The position numbers and the translations under genes were made by a program. This document shows positions 42,534 through 50,885 of a stretch of 64,000 nt of DNA, piece after piece. Positions within the stretch are counted from its first letter, which is position 1. Every line of letters begins with the position of its first letter. This stretch comes from Arthrobacter sp. AFG7.2 (GTDB taxonomy: Bacteria > Actinomycetota > Actinomycetes > Actinomycetales > Micrococcaceae). The notes beneath the pieces were generated by a model. That model was not told where the DNA came from and did no database searches. It saw only the letters and a list, made by a program, of their open reading frames with translations. The DNA lies in contig NZ_PJMB01000003.1 of the NCBI RefSeq assembly GCF_002892835.1, positions 62,001 to 126,000 of the forward strand, given 5' to 3'.

Positions 42534-42551
42534 ACTGGGAGCGATTACAGC
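42534..42551. promoter_or_regulatory. Weak GanR-type operator upstream of GH53 gene
   Basis: ACTGGGAGCGATTACAGC matches the ACTGGRASCGCWCACRGT family in its left half and more loosely in the right. Confidence 0.35.
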
Positions 42552-42621
42552 TCAGTCACCCAAAACTCCTCTAACTCAGTCGAATGAACCTCTCTGTGCA
42601 GGCGCTGCTGCTTGTGCTAGA

Positions 42622-42639
42622 ACTGGGAGCGCACACGGT
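42622..42639. promoter_or_regulatory. GanR-type operator at GH53 promoter
   Basis: ACTGGGAGCGCACACGGT shares 16 of 18 bases with the operator of the GH42 gene (48262-48279, reverse strand). Both are preceded by TAGA, so a -10-like TAGAAC overlaps the operator in each. Confidence 0.65.
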
Positions 42640-42698
42640 TCGTCGGGCTCGCCTTGGCTGCGGACCAGCTTCCACTTCATACCGTCATGGAGGACGAC

Positions 42699-44339
42699 AT
42701 GAAACAACACCACCCGAAGATCCACCGCGCAAGGAACCGGAACCGCCCATCGGCAGTGGTAGCGGCCTCGCTCCTCGCTGTCGTATCGCTGCCCGCAGGA
42801 GTCACCCCCGCCGTCGCGGAGACTCCCCGTACCCAAGGCGGTGCCGCCGTCGTCAACGGAGACTTTTCCCAGGGCCTGGCGGGATGGAAGGCCACGGGCG
42901 ACCCGCTGTCCACCAACGTGGCAGAGTCCGGCAATCCGCAGCTGAGCCAGCGCCTTGTTGCCGACGGCACCGTGAACCTGCGCCAGAAAACCGGCACCCT
43001 CGCCGAGGGCTGGTGGACGGTGTCCGCACGGGTCAAGGCTGAGGGGACACTTGGTGCTTCCCGGATCGGGCTGAGGAACTGCGGTGTCGACGGCGGGACG
43101 GTCCTTCCGTCCACAGCGCAGGACGGCGCATGGCTTCAGATCTCCGCCGACGCTTACGTGACGAAGACCGGGTGCGAGATTGTCATCGAAACCCGCGGCA
43201 AGGCCGGCGACTGGGCAGTGGTGGATGACGTCACGCTGACGCCCGGATCTGTACAGCGCGCCATCCGCGGTGCCGACCTTTCCAACCTCGCCAAGAACGA
43301 GGACATGGGCGCGGCCTACTTCGACGCGAACGGCCGCCCCGTGGACGCCGTGCAGGCCTTCGCGGATGCCGGAGCCAACCTCGTAAGGCTCAAGGTGTGG
43401 GTCAACCCCGCCGACGGCTACAACACCACGGACGAAGTGGTGGCCACGGCCAAGCGCGCCAAGGCCGCCGGCATGAAGGTCCTCGTTGACTTCCACTACA
43501 GTGACCGCTGGACCGACCCCGGCGCCCAGGGCATGCCCGCGGCCTGGGTGGGCCTCAGCCCCCAGGCCGTGGCGGACGCCGTGTATGCGCACACCACTGA
43601 GGTGCTGACTGCATTGGAGAACGCCGGTGCGACGGCGGACTCGGTGCAGGTGGGCAACGAGATCAATCCGGGCATGCTGTGGCCCCTTGGCCAGACGTGG
43701 GACGTCAACCCCCAGGACGACGTCAAGGGAGCACAGTGGGACAACCTGGCATTGTTCCTCTCGGCCGGGGCGCGGGCCACCAAGGACGTCAACGCCCAGA
43801 CGGATGTCATCCTGCATCTGACCAACATCAACAACGGAATCGGCGGACTGACCTGGTGGTACGACGAGGTCACCAAGAGGGGCGTGCAGTTCGACACGAT
43901 CGGGCTGTCCTACTACGGCTACTGGCACGGGTCCATGGCTGACCTGCAGAACGCCATCACCACCCTGTCCGCCCGCTATGACCGAAACGTGATCGTGGTG
44001 GAAAACTCCTACCCGTTCACGCTCGCTGACAACGCGGTTGATCCGTGGGAGAACGTCATAGCCCGGGAAGGCCAGCTCATCCCCGGCTACCCGGCCACCC
44101 CCGAAGGACAGGCAGCCAACTTTCGTGCAGTCCAGGACGTCGTGGCTTCTGCACCCGGTGGACGTGGTCTCGGCGTTGTCTCCTGGGAGCCGGCGTGGAC
44201 AGCGGTTCCGGGCAACGGGTGGGATCCCGCAGACCCCACCACCGGCAACGCATGGGAAAACCAGGCAATGTTCGGCTTTGACGGCCGTGCCCTTCCGGCA
44301 CTGCAGGAATTCGCTCCGGATCCCGGCCTCAAACGCTGA
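42699..44339 (+). CDS. ganB: Secreted GH53 arabinogalactan endo-beta-1,4-galactanase
   Basis: A 546-residue exported enzyme. A twin-basic signal peptide ends near residue 40 (PAVAET). Residues about 45-185 form a beta-sandwich carbohydrate-binding-like domain (VVNGDFSQGLAGWKATGD, VVDDVTLTP). The GH53 barrel follows (IRGADLSNLAKNEDMGAAYF) with acid/base E321 (VGNEINPGMLWP) and nucleophile E435 (VVENSYPF). It cuts beta-1,4-galactan outside the cell. ATG 42699 has GGAGG five bases upstream. A shared operator links it to the GH42 and transporter genes at 46-52 kb. Confidence 0.9.
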   Translation: MKQHHPKIHRARNRNRPSAVVAASLLAVVSLPAGVTPAVAETPRTQGGAAVVNGDFSQGLAGWKATGDPLSTNVAESGNPQLSQRLVADGTVNLRQKTGTLAEGWWTVSARVKAEGTLGASRIGLRNCGVDGGTVLPSTAQDGAWLQISADAYVTKTGCEIVIETRGKAGDWAVVDDVTLTPGSVQRAIRGADLSNLAKNEDMGAAYFDANGRPVDAVQAFADAGANLVRLKVWVNPADGYNTTDEVVATAKRAKAAGMKVLVDFHYSDRWTDPGAQGMPAAWVGLSPQAVADAVYAHTTEVLTALENAGATADSVQVGNEINPGMLWPLGQTWDVNPQDDVKGAQWDNLALFLSAGARATKDVNAQTDVILHLTNINNGIGGLTWWYDEVTKRGVQFDTIGLSYYGYWHGSMADLQNAITTLSARYDRNVIVVENSYPFTLADNAVDPWENVIAREGQLIPGYPATPEGQAANFRAVQDVVASAPGGRGLGVVSWEPAWTAVPGNGWDPADPTTGNAWENQAMFGFDGRALPALQEFAPDPGLKR

Positions 44340-44351
44340 CCCCTGCACGCA

Positions 44352-44389
44352 AAAAGCCGCGTCTGCCCATTACGGCAGGCGCGGCTTTT
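44352..44389. terminator. Terminator between GH53 and MHS transporter genes
   Basis: A 16-bp stem with one G-U pair (44352-44367 with 44374-44389), carrying AAAAGCC at the base and GGCTTTT at the end, so it can work in both directions. Confidence 0.9.
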
Positions 44390-44400
44390 GGCGTGGCTTG

Positions 44401-45756
44401 TCAGTGCTTCTGTACGTCGAGGTCCTCGAGCGATTTGCCCTTCGTGTCAGAGGACAGGAAGGTGGCAGCCGCTGCCACGAGGCAAATCCCGAAGGTGATG
44501 AGCCCGATGACCACCGGAACGTTTGCGGACCCGGGAGGAGCCACCGCCGTGAAGATGCTCGGGAAGAACGACGCGATCATGAGGCCGACGTTCTGCGACA
44601 CTGCGAAGCCGGTGACACGGATCCGCGTGGGGAACTGCTCCTGGAAGAACGTGGCAAAAGTTGCGTTCCACATTTGGAAGAAGACGCCCTGGACAATCAC
44701 GACACAGACAAAGACCAGGAACAGGCTTTTCTGGTCGATGGCCCACAGGTAGGCCCCCGACATCAGGCCGCCCCCAATTCCGCCGGCCACCATCAGCACC
44801 CGCCGCCCGATCCGGTCGGACAGGGCACCGAAGAACGGGATCGTCGCTACTGCGGCGAGGTTGGCCACAAGGGTTACCCAGAGGAACTGGCTGCTGGAGA
44901 AGCCAATACCGTAGCCCTCCTGGGTCGCATAGGAGACGCCGAAGATGAGGGTCGCCATGCCCACCACATTGGTGAACGTCATGATGACGCACAGGATCAT
45001 GACGCGCGGGTGCGTGCGCAGCAGGTCAACAAGCGGGAACCGCCGCTTCACTGTGCCGGCTTCCGACTGCGCCAGGTAGGCCGGGGGCTCCTGGACCCGC
45101 CGCCGGATGATGTAGCCGGCAAGGATTACGAAGGCGCTGAGCAGGAAGGGAATGCGCCAGCCCCAGGCCTGGAACTGGTCTTCCGGGAGCAGTGCCGCCA
45201 GCGGCAGCAGGACGCCGGTGGCCAGGATGGATCCCACCTGCGTGCCTTGAAGGCTGAAGCTTGCGAAGAAGCCGCGCCGGGCGTCAGGTGAGTGCTCAAC
45301 GATCATGGCGCTGGCGCCGCCCAGTTCGCCTGCCACCGCAAACCCCTGGATCAGGCGGAGGACCACCAGCAGGATGGGGGCGAGGATACCGACCTGTCCG
45401 TACGTGGGCAGGAGCCCGACGGCGAACGTCGCGAAGCCCATCAGCAGCATCGCCAGGACCAGGACGTTCTTGCGCCCGTGCCTGTCACCGTATGCGCCCA
45501 GGACAATGGCTCCGACGGGACGGGAAACGTAACCTACGGCATAGGTGGCCAACGAGGCGATGATCGCAACGGTGGGGTTCTCGGAGGGGAAGAAGAGAGC
45601 CGGAAAGATCAGCGTCGCCGCCAGGCCGTACAGCGCGAAGTCGTAGTACTCCAGCGCGCCGCCAATCCAGCCGCTCATGGCGGCCTTCCTGGGATCCCTG
45701 CCTTTGATGCCGGCGTTGAGGGCCGGCCGGCCGTTTCCGGTGGTGGTGATGCTCAT
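44401..45756 (-). CDS. MFS metabolite:H+ symporter (MHS family)
   Basis: A 451-residue transporter with 12 predicted helices. The MHS signatures are GALEYYDFALYGLAATLIF at the first helix, GAYGDRHGRKNVL in loop 2-3 and RLIQGFAVAGELGGA in helix 4-5. Family members import organic acids such as shikimate, ketoglutarate, citrate or proline/betaine. ATG 45756 (after AAGGATG) is preferred as it gives the family length; an ATG at 45888, four bases after TATACT, would add 44 charged residues. It lies between the galactan genes, but no operator ties it to them. Confidence 0.85.
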   Translation of the reverse strand: MSITTTGNGRPALNAGIKGRDPRKAAMSGWIGGALEYYDFALYGLAATLIFPALFFPSENPTVAIIASLATYAVGYVSRPVGAIVLGAYGDRHGRKNVLVLAMLLMGFATFAVGLLPTYGQVGILAPILLVVLRLIQGFAVAGELGGASAMIVEHSPDARRGFFASFSLQGTQVGSILATGVLLPLAALLPEDQFQAWGWRIPFLLSAFVILAGYIIRRRVQEPPAYLAQSEAGTVKRRFPLVDLLRTHPRVMILCVIMTFTNVVGMATLIFGVSYATQEGYGIGFSSSQFLWVTLVANLAAVATIPFFGALSDRIGRRVLMVAGGIGGGLMSGAYLWAIDQKSLFLVFVCVVIVQGVFFQMWNATFATFFQEQFPTRIRVTGFAVSQNVGLMIASFFPSIFTAVAPPGSANVPVVIGLITFGICLVAAAATFLSSDTKGKSLEDLDVQKH

Positions 45757-45967
45757 GTCGCTGACATCCTTCTCGTCATTGGCAAGGAACCGGAAAGTCA
45801 ATTCCGGATTGTCTGGTGGATCAGGGACGCTGGCACTCTTCCGGCTGCGCATATCCGTCGCGCCGCGTCTGTTTTTGAATCGTTTCATAACGAGTATAGG
45901 CAGTGCCGACCGTCACGTCAAAGCCTTCCCCCACCCACAGGCCATCGGCCCATGGGCGGGGGTGTGC
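45757..45967. other. Intergenic region between transporter and small gene
   Basis: It contains TATACT on the reverse strand near 45897, a possible -10 for the transporter, and the possible 44-codon N-terminal extension of that gene. Nothing else stands out. Confidence 0.35.
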
Positions 45968-46180
45968 TTAGCTGGTTAGTTCCCGGGTCAGGCCGAACGG
46001 CACCCGGTCACTGAGGGAAACGCGGAAGTGGCCCGGATTGAGGCGCGTGACCAGGATTCCGTGTGTCCGGGTGCGGGTTGCGATCACCTGAAGTTCCTGG
46101 ACCGCGGAATTCAGCCGGTCCTCCATCTCGCCGGCGCTGGTGACCCTGACGTCGACGTATTCTTCTGTGGCTGTTGGCAT
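45968..46180 (-). CDS. Small 70-residue protein coupled to GH42 gene
   Basis: A 70-residue protein (DVRVTSAGEMEDRLNSAVQE, RTRTHGILVTRLNPGHFRVS) with predicted beta-alpha-beta order. It is a paralogue of the 65-residue protein at 31899. The GH42 stop and this start are three bases apart, and GGAGG at the GH42 end provides the ribosome site, so it is in that operon. The function is unknown. Confidence 0.65.
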   Translation of the reverse strand: MPTATEEYVDVRVTSAGEMEDRLNSAVQELQVIATRTRTHGILVTRLNPGHFRVSLSDRVPFGLTRELTS

Positions 46181-46183
46181 GCC

Positions 46184-48244
46184 CTAAACCTCCGCCGTGC
46201 TGGAGTGGATGACGCGGACAGTCCCTGCCGGGACCATGGCCGTCCCGCTGACAGGTTCGCCGCTGAGGAGGTCGCGTCCGGCGGCCGGGTATTCGGCGTC
46301 GGAATCTGCGTGGTTGATCAGGAAGGTGAAGGTGTCCGGCCCGTTGTTCCGGGACGCAACTTCCAGCCCGGCCGGTGGCCGCGGCGCCGCCTCAATCCCG
46401 GCGCTTTCGACGGCGTCAAGCACCACGGCGGCGAGGTCCCCACCGTCGATCCTGGTGGAGACATACCAGGCGGATCCCTCACCGAAGTCATTGCGGGTGA
46501 CGGCAGGCCGTGATGCCGCCGGTCCATCCACGTAATGGCTGATGACCGCTGCCGTACCGGGATGGATTTCCTCCGTCCAGACGCTGCCCGCGGCACCGCT
46601 GCTGAGGGCAACGGTCTCGTCCTCGCGGAGCGGCAGGAACTCATGGATTTCCAGGCCCAGCACCTCGCGCAGTGCTCCCGGCGAGGCACCGGCCGGAACC
46701 GTGTCATTGGCATCCACGACGCCGGAAAAGTAGGACACCAGCAGGTTGCCGCCATCCCGCACGTAGTTCTTGAGGTTGGCAGCAGCCTTGTCGCCCACCA
46801 GGTAGAGGGCCGGGGCGACTACCAGATCGTAGCCGGAAAGGTCCGCTTCCGGGTGTGCGAAGTCAGTGCTGATGCCGGCCTGCCAGAGGGCTGTGTAGTA
46901 CGCCTCGATACGTTCACGGTGGTCAAGATCGCTGCTGGGCCGCCATTCCAGGTCCTGCGCCCAGAAGGACTCCACGTCCCAAAGGATGGCGACGCGGGAC
47001 GTCACCGTGGACCCCTTGGCGGCGGCGAGCTTCTTCAGGTCATCGCCCAGGTCCAGCACTTCACGCCAGATCCGCGTGCCGGTACCGGCGTGCGGAAGCA
47101 TGGCGGAGTGGAACTTCTCGGCACCGAACCTGGACGCCCGGAACTGGAAGAACATCACGGCGTCCGCGCCGCGGGCCAGGTGGGAGAGGCTGTTGCGGGC
47201 CAGCTCGCCAGGGCGCTTGGCGATGTTCCGGCCCTGCCAGTTCACTGCACCGGTTGAGTGTTCCATCAGCATCCAGGGCTTGTTCCCTGCCAGCGAGCGG
47301 GTGAGATCGGCGTCCATGGCGAGCAGGACGTGGTTGTCCGTCCGCTGGGCCACGAGGTAGTGGTCGTTGGCAACGATGTCCACCTCCTTGCTCCACTTCC
47401 AGTAGTCGGCCGCGAGGCAGTTGGTGGCCATGAAGTTGGTGGTGACGGGAATGTCCGGCGTGTACCGGCGGATCACGTCCCGCTCGTTGAGGTAGCACTC
47501 AAGCAGCGCGTCCGAGGTGAAGCGGCGGAAGTCCAGGCGCTGGGACTGGTTGCTCACGCTGGCGGAGAGCCTGGGCGCGTCGATTTCGTCCCATTCGCCA
47601 TACTTCTGGCCCCAGAAGAGGGTGCCCCAGGCGCTGTTCAATTTTTCCAGCGTCCCGTAGCGGGCTCGGAGCCAGTCCCGGAACGCCGTCACGGAGCAGT
47701 CATCGTAGGAGTCGCTGACCGGTGCGCCGTATTCGTTGTGCACGTGCCACAGGACCAGCGCGGGGTGTGAGGCGTAGCGGCGGGCCAGCTGCTCCGTGAT
47801 GTTGGCTGCGGCTCGGCGGTACTCGGGCGAGCTGGGGCTGGCCATGCCCCGTGAGCCGTTGCCCAGCGTGACGCCCTCCCGCGTGACCGGGCGGGCGTGC
47901 GGGTACTTTTTCCAGAACCATGCCGGAGGCGCGGCCGTGGGCGTGCCCAGATCCACGCTGATGCCGGCCTCGTGCAGGAGATCCATCAGGTGGTCCAGCC
48001 ATTCGAAGTCATACTCGCCTTCGCGCGGCTCCAGCAGCACCCAGGAGAAGATGCCAATGCTGACCAGGTTGATGCCGGCTTCCTTCATCAACGCGATGTC
48101 CTCCACCCACACCTCGCGCGGCCACTGCTCAGGGTTGTAGTCCCCGCCATAGCAAAGGCCGGCCGGCCGCTGGACCCAGGGCGCAGGTGAGCGCTCCGGC
48201 GCTGCAGCGGTCTGCGGCACCGCGCGGTGAAGGACGTCTGTCAT
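46184..48244 (-). CDS. ganA: GH42 beta-galactosidase
   Basis: A 686-residue cytoplasmic GH42 enzyme. The acid/base is E171 (WHVHNEYGAP) and the nucleophile E328 (WMLMEHSTGAVNWQ). The N-terminal substrate motif GGDYNPEQWP is standard. A trimerisation domain (about 400-610) and a small C-terminal beta domain follow. In galactan systems this enzyme removes galactose from imported galacto-oligosaccharides. AAGGAG stands eight bases before ATG 48244. A GanR-type operator lies 18 bases upstream of the start, next to that ribosome site, divergent from the transporter operon. Confidence 0.9.
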   Translation of the reverse strand: MTDVLHRAVPQTAAAPERSPAPWVQRPAGLCYGGDYNPEQWPREVWVEDIALMKEAGINLVSIGIFSWVLLEPREGEYDFEWLDHLMDLLHEAGISVDLGTPTAAPPAWFWKKYPHARPVTREGVTLGNGSRGMASPSSPEYRRAAANITEQLARRYASHPALVLWHVHNEYGAPVSDSYDDCSVTAFRDWLRARYGTLEKLNSAWGTLFWGQKYGEWDEIDAPRLSASVSNQSQRLDFRRFTSDALLECYLNERDVIRRYTPDIPVTTNFMATNCLAADYWKWSKEVDIVANDHYLVAQRTDNHVLLAMDADLTRSLAGNKPWMLMEHSTGAVNWQGRNIAKRPGELARNSLSHLARGADAVMFFQFRASRFGAEKFHSAMLPHAGTGTRIWREVLDLGDDLKKLAAAKGSTVTSRVAILWDVESFWAQDLEWRPSSDLDHRERIEAYYTALWQAGISTDFAHPEADLSGYDLVVAPALYLVGDKAAANLKNYVRDGGNLLVSYFSGVVDANDTVPAGASPGALREVLGLEIHEFLPLREDETVALSSGAAGSVWTEEIHPGTAAVISHYVDGPAASRPAVTRNDFGEGSAWYVSTRIDGGDLAAVVLDAVESAGIEAAPRPPAGLEVASRNNGPDTFTFLINHADSDAEYPAAGRDLLSGEPVSGTAMVPAGTVRVIHSSTAEV

Positions 48245-48261
48245 GGGGGATTCTCCTTAGT

Positions 48262-48279
48262 ACTGTGTGCGGTCCCAGT
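48262..48279. promoter_or_regulatory. GanR-type operator at GH42 promoter
   Basis: Read on the reverse strand it is ACTGGGACCGCACACAGT, 16 of 18 identical to the copy at 48349. The outer arms are ACTG and CAGT and the middle has a CG, as in LacI-family sites. Confidence 0.7.
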
Positions 48280-48321
48280 TCTATCACAGCGATTAGGGCG
48301 TACACCATGAGTAATCCTCTA

Positions 48322-48366
48322 TTGACATAGCTCACAGCATTATGAATTACTGGAACCGCTCACAGT
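48322..48366 (+). promoter_or_regulatory. Promoter of ganSPQ-like operon with operator
   Basis: TTGACA at 48322-48327 is a perfect -35. With an 18-base spacer the -10 would be ATTACT (48346-48351). The operator ACTGGAACCGCTCACAGT (48349-48366) overlaps the -10 and start site, the classic repressor position. Confidence 0.65.
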
Positions 48367-48450
48367 CATGCGGCCTTGGTCCGGATGCGCGGTGATGATT
48401 CAGCAGACCAATTCAGCTTTTCGACATAGCTTTTCGACAAGGAGGACGAA

Positions 48451-49773
48451 ATGCGCAAGACATTTCGTGCAGGCGCTGTGGCCATGCTCGCCGCGGCCGC
48501 GATGCTTACCGCAGGATGCTCCGGTACTTCGGGTACTGGTTCCAGCGGGTCAGCAGGTGATCCGGACCAGAAGGTGGAACTGACCTATTGGGCCTGGGCC
48601 CCCAACCTGGACAAGGTGGTGGAGGTCTGGAACGAGAAGAACCCCAACATCCATGTCACGGTCAACAAGCAGGACGGCGGCGATCCGGCCGTCACCAAGC
48701 TGCTGACCGCCGTCAAGGCCGGCAGCGGCGCCCCCGACCTGATCCAGGCCGAATACCAGAAGATCCCCACCATGGTGGCCGCCGACGCCCTGGCCGACCT
48801 GTCCGGGACCGAGGCCAATGAGACCGAGAGCCACTTCCCCGATGGCGTCTGGGACTCCGTGACGCTCGGCGGCGACGCCCTCTACGCTGTTCCCCAGGAC
48901 ACCGGCCCCATGGTGTTCTACTACCGCGCGGACATCTTCGAGAAGCTCGGGCTTTCCGTTCCCACCACCTGGGAAGAATACGCCCAGGCCGCGAAGGCAG
49001 TGCATGCCGCTGATCCCGAGGCTTACCTCGGCACCTTCTCCTCCAACGACGCCGGCTGGTTCACCGGCATGGCCCAGCAGGCAGGTGCCTCCTGGTGGGG
49101 TGTCGACGGCGACGCCTGGAGTGTGAACATCGCCGAAGATCCCACCCAAAAGGTTGCGGAGTACTGGGGCGGCCTGGTGGAAGAGGGCACCATCGACAAC
49201 AAGCCGATGTACACGCCGGAATGGAACACTGCGCTGAACACCGGCAAGCAGGTGGGCTGGCTGAGCGCCGCCTGGGGCCCGGGCGTGCTCTCGGGCAACG
49301 CCGGCGCCACGGCCGGGCAGTGGAAGGTGGCACCCATGCCGCAGTGGGATGCCTCCAAGCCCTCCACCGGCAACTGGGGTGGTTCCTCCACCGCGGTAAC
49401 CACCCAGTCCAAGAACGCCGACGCCGCAGCGAAATTCGCCACCTGGCTGAACACGGACCCCGAAGCAGTGAAGGCCCTGGTCAAGGAGACCGGCATCTAC
49501 CCGGCCGACAATGAAGGCGCCAAGTCGGCCCTCACGGAGGCCCCGGAGTTCTTCGCCAACCAGCCCGACTTCTATGACGTGGTGGGTGACGCGGCACAGA
49601 ACGTCGGTTCCTTCACCTACGGTCCCAATGTCAACGTTGCCTTCAACGCCTACAATGACGAGTTCGCCAAGGCAGCCCAGGCAAAGCAGAAGAGCGCCTT
49701 CGCCAGCGCCGTGGAATCCATGCAGCAGGTCACCGTTGATGACCTGAAGCAGAGCGGCTTCACCGTCAAGTAG
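48451..49773 (+). CDS. ganS: Galacto-oligosaccharide-binding lipoprotein (GanS/MalE type)
   Basis: A 440-residue family 1 solute-binding lipoprotein. Lipobox LTAGC follows a short signal peptide. The mature part begins ELTYWAWAPNLDKVVEVWNE and has GNWGGSSTAV late in the sequence. AAGGAGGACGAA precedes ATG 48451, a very strong ribosome site suited to high expression. Context with GH53, GH42 and a LacI regulator makes beta-1,4-galacto-oligosaccharides the likely ligand. It is not closely similar to SBP1/SBP2 of the other regulon. Confidence 0.85.
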   Translation: MRKTFRAGAVAMLAAAAMLTAGCSGTSGTGSSGSAGDPDQKVELTYWAWAPNLDKVVEVWNEKNPNIHVTVNKQDGGDPAVTKLLTAVKAGSGAPDLIQAEYQKIPTMVAADALADLSGTEANETESHFPDGVWDSVTLGGDALYAVPQDTGPMVFYYRADIFEKLGLSVPTTWEEYAQAAKAVHAADPEAYLGTFSSNDAGWFTGMAQQAGASWWGVDGDAWSVNIAEDPTQKVAEYWGGLVEEGTIDNKPMYTPEWNTALNTGKQVGWLSAAWGPGVLSGNAGATAGQWKVAPMPQWDASKPSTGNWGGSSTAVTTQSKNADAAAKFATWLNTDPEAVKALVKETGIYPADNEGAKSALTEAPEFFANQPDFYDVVGDAAQNVGSFTYGPNVNVAFNAYNDEFAKAAQAKQKSAFASAVESMQQVTVDDLKQSGFTVK

Positions 49774-49802
49774 CTCCCGGCACCAGCCCGGCAGTACAGA
49801 CT

Positions 49803-49846
49803 CCGGTTCCGGGAGGGGCTCCCCTGAGGCACCCTCCCGGAACCGG
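49803..49846 (+). terminator. Intercistronic hairpin after the binding-protein gene
   Basis: A perfect 15-bp stem (49803-49817 with 49832-49846) around a 14-base loop, with no T run. Placed between binding protein and permeases it would reduce readthrough or stabilise the upstream mRNA, giving more binding protein than permease. Two GAATCCACACA repeats (49873-49883, 49888-49898) follow. Confidence 0.7.
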
Positions 49847-49911
49847 CACCACCTTCGAATTCACCCAAGCTCGAATCCACACAGCTGGAATCCACACAAG
49901 GAAGTGCACCC

Positions 49912-50883
49912 GTGGCAATGACCGCGACCAAGCCCGGTCCGGCGGCAGATACCGCAGCCGGAACCCCCAGGCGGGCAAAGAACTTCAAATCCCGGGTGCT
50001 CATCCCCTATGCCATGCTGGCGCCGGGCATCATCCTTTTCCTCGTGTTCATGGCCGCACCCATTGTCTACACGCTGGTGCTGAGCTTCCAGAAGAAAAAG
50101 GTCAGCGGCCTGGGCCTCGGCAAGGGATCCCAGAGCCAGGTGTTCGCCGGCTTCGAAAACTACGTCAATGCCCTGACGGACCCGGAGTTCCTGGGCAGTG
50201 TGCTCCGCGTGCTGCTGTACGGCCTCATCCTGATTCCGCTGATGCTCGGTTTCGCCCTGCTGTTCGCACTCCTGCTGGACTCCCGGCGGACCAGGGCCGG
50301 CAGCTTCTCCCGCACCGCGATCTTCCTTCCCTACGCCGTGCCCGCGGTCATCAGCTCACTCCTCTGGGGCTTCCTGTACCTGCCCGGCGTCAGCCCTTTC
50401 CACTTCCTTGCCCGGCAGTTCGGCGTCGCGCTTCCCTCGCTGCTGGACCCGAACCTCGTGACCTTCGCCATCTGCAACATCGCCCTCTGGGGCGGCGTGG
50501 GCTTCAACATGATCGTGATGTACACGTCGCTGAAGGCCGTGCCCAGCGAGATCTACGAGGCAGCGAAGCTGGACGGCTGCTCTGAAATCCAGACAGCGTT
50601 GCGGATCAAGATCCCCATCATCGCCCCCTCGCTGGTGATGACAGCCCTGTTCTCAATGATTGCCACGCTGCAGGTCTTCGCCGAACCCACCACCCTGCGC
50701 CCCCTCGCCAACAGCCTGTCCACCAGCTGGTCACCGCTGATGCTGGTCTACCGCGACGCCTTCACGCGCAACGACGTCTACTCGGCTGCCGCCACCAGCA
50801 TCGTGATCGCCGCCGCCACCTTCATCATTTCCTTCCTGTTCCTGCGCGTTGTGCAGAAGCGGGCCTTCGGACAGGAGAACTGA
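49912..50883 (+). CDS. ganP: Galactan-oligosaccharide ABC permease (MalF type)
   Basis: A 323-residue permease with six helices (LIPYAMLAPGIILFLVFMAA first). The EAA loop is YEAAKLDGCSEIQTALRIKI. GTG 49912 follows AAGGAAG by seven bases. It is two bases from the next permease gene. No ATPase is encoded in the cluster, so a shared MsiK-type ATPase is assumed. Confidence 0.9.
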   Translation: MAMTATKPGPAADTAAGTPRRAKNFKSRVLIPYAMLAPGIILFLVFMAAPIVYTLVLSFQKKKVSGLGLGKGSQSQVFAGFENYVNALTDPEFLGSVLRVLLYGLILIPLMLGFALLFALLLDSRRTRAGSFSRTAIFLPYAVPAVISSLLWGFLYLPGVSPFHFLARQFGVALPSLLDPNLVTFAICNIALWGGVGFNMIVMYTSLKAVPSEIYEAAKLDGCSEIQTALRIKIPIIAPSLVMTALFSMIATLQVFAEPTTLRPLANSLSTSWSPLMLVYRDAFTRNDVYSAAATSIVIAAATFIISFLFLRVVQKRAFGQEN

Positions 50884-50885
50884 CC

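Noticed and set aside
42576..44348. 590-codon reverse open frame
   Set aside because: It is the antisense of the GH53 gene, which has intact catalytic motifs and a signal peptide; the reverse product has none.
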